From positions 62,001 through 126,000 of the forward strand of contig JAADJZ010000040.1 of the NCBI GenBank assembly GCA_011032825.1: a DNA stretch of 64,000 nucleotides, given 5' to 3'. The notes beneath the pieces were generated by a model. The model saw nothing but the letters and a program-made list of their open reading frames with translations, searched no databases and had not been told where the DNA came from. Source of the DNA: Massariosphaeria phaeospora. Its lineage: Eukaryota; Ascomycota; Dothideomycetes; Pleosporales. Shown piece after piece: positions 60,085 to 64,000 of the stretch. A program made the translations under genes and the position numbers. The first letter of the stretch is position 1, and each line of letters begins with the position of its first letter.

Positions 60085-61869
60085 TCTGACGAGAAGTTAG
60101 GCACTGAAGGCGAAAAGATGGAGGTATAACGAACCTCGCAGTGTCTCCGGTAGGCAGGTGGCGATGGCACTAGAGAGACTTCAGTTAGAAGGTCGCTGTG
60201 ATGGTAGGAGTTCGCTGCGATGGTGTGGGTGGCAGGTGAGGCAGAATTTTGTCGGTCGGCGTTGCTTTGTGGGCGGCGGCGGCGGTGGAAGCTTCGAGAC
60301 GTTAGCCCCAACGAGACAGGAAGGCACAAAGGGTAAAGGCGGTGAATGAGCCTCACCTCTGGCAGCCGCGACACGTTGCCTTGACACCTCCGACTCCGGC
60401 TTCCAACGGCTTGGTAACTTGGAGCGCGAAACAGGCGCGGTTATGTCTGGTCTGAGTGGTCCGTAAGATTTATGTGGAGGGATGCAACGCGCTTCTTGAG
60501 TGCACCATTGCTTCAAGTGAGATGAAGGAAAAAGACAGGTGAGAGGAAAGTCTACGTGGGTGCAACGATTGTAGCAGCAGTCGGGGTCGCACACCAAAAG
60601 CCACTCGCCATGCTCAAAGCTATTCGCCAACCAAGCTGCTGGATTATTCTCGCACAGGTGAGAGTGAACCAATGGCATCCACTTCTGTTTCTATTATTTA
60701 AGGCAGGCAGCACACTTTCTTTTGGTCCCGGGGGGTATCTCGCCGGCGTATTTGATAGACTCTTGGCTATCGTTCCGTTTTTAAGTCGAATCCAAACAAA
60801 TCACTTCCTACGCAGAGGAACTAGCCGATGACTACATAGGAAATCTCCATGCTTCGTTTACGATCTATAAGTCTTACGAGATAGTGCACCGGCGTTGGCG
60901 GACGGATTAAAGTGGTATATGGGAATGCGTCGGGTCTTTGGCATCATAAACAGGACATAGGAAACACTGCAACTACGACGGAGATAAGACTAAGAAAAGC
61001 GTACCGTATGTCTACCCAAGAGTGGGATCCCTACGATGTGACAGGTAGGCTTTTTACATGAACCCCCAGCCCTGGAGCGATAGAGACTTCACCGAAGGAG
61101 TCAGGAATAAAAAAGGGTATTGACGATTGCTAGACTCTAGCTACTAACATATACATACCGGAAAGGCTGATTCTGGTAGGCAGGGTATGGAATGGAAAGC
61201 GTATGAAAAGCGTGTATTGGCCCTCTCATGCGGTGCCATATCTTTTCAGAGAAAGTTTTCGCAAAGCTCAAACTTGCTGCGGAAAGTCTCATTTGTTTCT
61301 ATACAACTTCATCAAGACCACGACACTACTGGACTGCGCACCGAGGACAGCAATAAGCTGTAAGACAGTAGGTTAAGATGGTCCTGGACGACTCAGATTA
61401 ACTAATTGAATTGATGATGATGGTGGTGTGGTGTGAAAGCCAGGTGGCAGCAACGTCAGGATGTCGAACTTTCGGTCAGACCAGCAGCCGAAAGTGACGC
61501 GCAATATCTCCGACACCGTCGGAGCGCGAGCGGGACCGGCATAGAGAATTCGAACATGGCCGTGGAGAACTTTGTCTAGACTGCGCAAGAACAGTGAGTT
61601 GTGGTCACAATGTCCCGTTCCGAGCATTCCCGGACCCCTGTCGGAGAGAGCTTCCGCCGCCTCCGGCCCAGCGATTGCGTGTACGAGAATAGTTACCTTG
61701 GTTCATTAGTACCACAAACCACGATGCCCTGAAACCGCACACCTACTCCTCACATGGCCACGCCGTCGACCCTATTGCTCCTCTACGACTGACACCCTCC
61801 CCATCTGCCCGTTGATGCCGCCGCTCCACACCCGCGCCCGCGCCCGCGCTCGATCCGCCTCCGATCTCC
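60085..61869. other. Divergent intergenic region, RRM-like gene / mannosyltransferase
   Basis: 1.8 kb between two start codons. A (GGC)n run lies near 60270, a CT-rich block near 60500-60540, and CGCCCGCGCCCGCGC just before 61860. Open frames at 60181-60831 and 61373-61627 are not protein-like. No gene seen. Confidence 0.5.
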
Positions 61870-63505
61870 ATGTCCACCAGGTTTCGCCGCTCCGCACACG
61901 AGTATGAGCTGCTGCCACGCGCTTCGTCCGAGTCGCACGAATTCCCAGGCGCTGTATCGCATGCCTCGGACTCTTCGTGGCTCGGTCGCCAGGCCGGGAA
62001 ACTTGCCGGCGTAACTCAGCTCTTCAACCCGTCAGTCTACGTGCGCTATGTCACTCCCCGACGGCGGAAGCGTTCTATACTCCGGCTGGCTTACTGGACT
62101 GCCTTCTCAGCGCCTTGCATCTGTCTGCTACTTGTGCTCGCTGCAGGCATCTGTTTCCCCTCATATACCCACCGCCCGGCCCACTACAACGAACTTCGCG
62201 AACGGTCGCTCCACAGTACCACTCCTGGTCGCGCCAATCCTCGTAATGAGAAAATATTCATAGCGGCTTCCCTGTACGAAAAGGACGGAGAGTTGACATC
62301 GGGAGCTTGGGGACGGTTGATTCTGGAACTGGTTGACCTGCTGGGTCCTCAGAACGTCCACTTGAGCGTGTACGAGAATGACGCAGATCCGCTCACGCAG
62401 CAGTCCTTGATCAAATTTGAGAAAGAACTCACATGTACGTCCCCCTCTGCTAGGTCGCGAGAATACCTCTGACTCAGCAGGCAACTCGTCCATTACCTTC
62501 GAAGACCTCGATCTGAGCACACTGCCCCGCGTCACTCTGCCCACCGGTGAAACTCGACTCAAACGCATAGCCTTCCTGGCCGAGGTTCGTAACCGAGCCC
62601 TAGCCCCAATCGATAGCACTGGTCAGCGATTTGATAGGGTGCTCTATATCAATGATGTCGTGTTCGATCCCATCGACGCTGCTCAGCTCCTTCTTTCTAC
62701 CAATGTCGACGCGACCGGACGCACAAGCTACGGCGCAGCTTGCGCTGTGGACTTCATCAATGCTTTCAAATTCTACGATCGCTTCGCAACCCGAGACCAT
62801 GATGGATACAACATGGGAGTTCCTTGGTACCCGTGGTTCACGAACGCCGGCACGGCAACAAGCAGGAAGGACGTTCTTGCTGGTTCAGATGCTGTCAGGG
62901 TTCGTGCTTGTTGGGGAGGCATGACAGCCTTCGAAGCGAAGTGGTTCCAGGACCAGGCACCGTTCGAGACGGATTCTTCGTCGGATTCGTCCACTTCGAA
63001 CTTGTCACCACTACGCTTTCGCTACGAAGAAGACACCTTCTGGGAATCCTCCGAATGCTGTCTTATTCACGGTGATCTGCAATACCGCCGCACAGGGCTC
63101 GGAATGCCACCTGATTCTGGCATCTACATGAACCCCTACGTCCGAGTCGCCTACGACACCAAATCACTATCCTGGCTATCTCTTACCCGCCGCCCAGAGC
63201 GGCTTTTTACTTGGGCCCATTACATAGTGAACCGCATAGCTGGATTCCCCGTCTTCAATCCCCGGCAGACCGAAGAGCCCGGACAGACAGTGATTGACAC
63301 AATTTGGGAATACGATGATCCTGGGACAGCCTTTTCGGACCACGCTACAAACGAAGAATTCAAAGGCCATTACCGTAAGGTGCAACGCGTTGCAAAGCCT
63401 GGTGGCTTTTGCGGCGGCCGCAACTTGCTAGTTATCAACGAGAAGCCGGAGCAAGGGCAAGGCCCGTGGGGGAAAATAGATCCACCACGGCCGCCCGTGA
63501 GATGA
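61870..63505 (+). CDS. CAP59-type alpha-1,3-mannosyltransferase (GT69), type II membrane protein
   Basis: Exons 61870-62434 and 62481-63505, with a 46-nt intron, give 529 aa. A cytosolic Arg-rich N-terminus is followed by one membrane anchor (residues about 75-97, FSAPCICLLLVLAAGICF). The luminal domain has IFIAASLYEKDGELTSGAWG, LGPQNVHLSVYENDADP, RIAFLAEVRNRAL, the acidic FDRVLYINDVVFDPID, ACWGGMTAFEAKWF and SECCLIHGDL. These are typical of the Cryptococcus CAP59/CMT1-related family. It should add mannose to a polysaccharide or glycoprotein in the Golgi. The acceptor is a CAGCAG tandem; the second AG (62480) gives ELTCNSSIT and is preferred, while the first would insert one codon. Confidence 0.92.
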
Positions 63506-63956
63506 TGAAATGTATTTATACCTGCTTGGGGGCGGTCTCGCAGATACTCGGGGATGATTGCGATTTAGGCCACCATAATCACCTCTCATGACATTTAGCA
63601 CAGCGCCGGCGTTAATTGGAGGAATATCCTGGCATCTGGGCTTTGTTTGGCATAGAAAAGGAATACCATATAGCTCAACAAATGTGCACGACGGTACGGA
63701 GTCGATCTGCGACGGCTTTGTATGGGTCAAGCCATATTGTAATTGGATATCTTCGCTTTAGTTCAGAGGGTGGAGCGAACTCGGCGCACGCAAGTGTAGG
63801 GTCGTTATCATTAGTCATATGCGAAAGATCAAAGGCAGTAGATAATGGTATGAGACGTAATATTTGTAACTCTCTCATCTTCGGTTGCAATTGTAATTCG
63901 GATGAACTCACGGCTGCGGAAGACCTCTTATCATAACTCTCCAGCCGCCCTGACAG
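63506..63956. other. 3' flank of the mannosyltransferase gene
   Basis: About 450 bp with no supported gene; it is AT-richer after 63600. Short open frames on both strands look random. Confidence 0.5.
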
Positions 63957-64000
63957 GATCTTCTTGGCAGTATAGGTGTTTCTCGCAATAAGTAGATAGT
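63957..64000 (+). repeat. Short dispersed repeat, copy 2 (cut by the window end)
   Basis: GATCTTCTTGGCAG ... GCAATAAGTAGATAGT aligns with 8808-8850 along its whole visible length. The element may continue beyond the window. Confidence 0.45.

Noticed and set aside
1..64000. tRNA or rRNA genes
   Set aside because: I looked for the T-arm GGTTCRANNCC pattern with a matching acceptor stem by eye and found none convincing. A tRNAscan-SE run would settle it.

Overview
The window is nuclear DNA of a filamentous ascomycete, most likely a Dothideomycete. Almost every gene is interrupted by 44-80 nt introns with GTRNGT-type donors, CTAAC/CTGAC branch sites and YAG acceptors. UTRs are pyrimidine-rich, and the proteins are typical fungal secreted enzymes, transporters and kinase-like proteins. 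There is no bacterial operon logic. Exon coordinates were derived by hand from splice signals and reading-phase continuity, with no transcript data. Every spliced model given closes in frame.

Layout. 1-3028 is gene-free with one badly decayed coding relic. 3029-12787 holds a secreted TAP-like serine peptidase, an MDR oxidoreductase, an extended SDR (NAD-dependent epimerase/reductase type), a decayed FAD monooxygenase with nearby repeats, and a ferric reductase. 13189-25126 holds a short F-box-like protein, a large secreted cysteine-containing protein of unknown function with a 21-bp coding minisatellite, a secreted HExxH zinc peptidase, a PIN/auxin-efflux-type membrane transporter and a CorA-like membrane protein.

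26177-36329 is the most unusual part. A large protein kinase-vWA protein and a tandem paralogue share exon phases and domain order, but the second copy has lost its glycine loop, HRD Asp and DFG Asp and has a degenerate vWA metal site. Between them, on the other strand, lies a DUF7580-type (pseudokinase-like) gene whose frame is cut by one TGA 62 codons before its natural end. This gene and the pseudokinase copy share a 259-bp divergent promoter. The layout recalls fungal incompatibility or immune-type loci, but that is inference.

36786-43368 holds a solo CDH-type cytochrome (AA8-like), two genes for small or disordered single-pass membrane proteins, and the mitochondrial peptidase OMA1. 43369-49564 and 53397-58158 are long low-complexity spacers. 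They flank a RING-H2/PH/vWA protein with the architecture of the Ste5/Far1 pheromone scaffolds. The right end holds an RRM-like protein and a CAP59-type (GT69) alpha-mannosyltransferase. The last 44 bases match a short repeat also found at 8808-8850.
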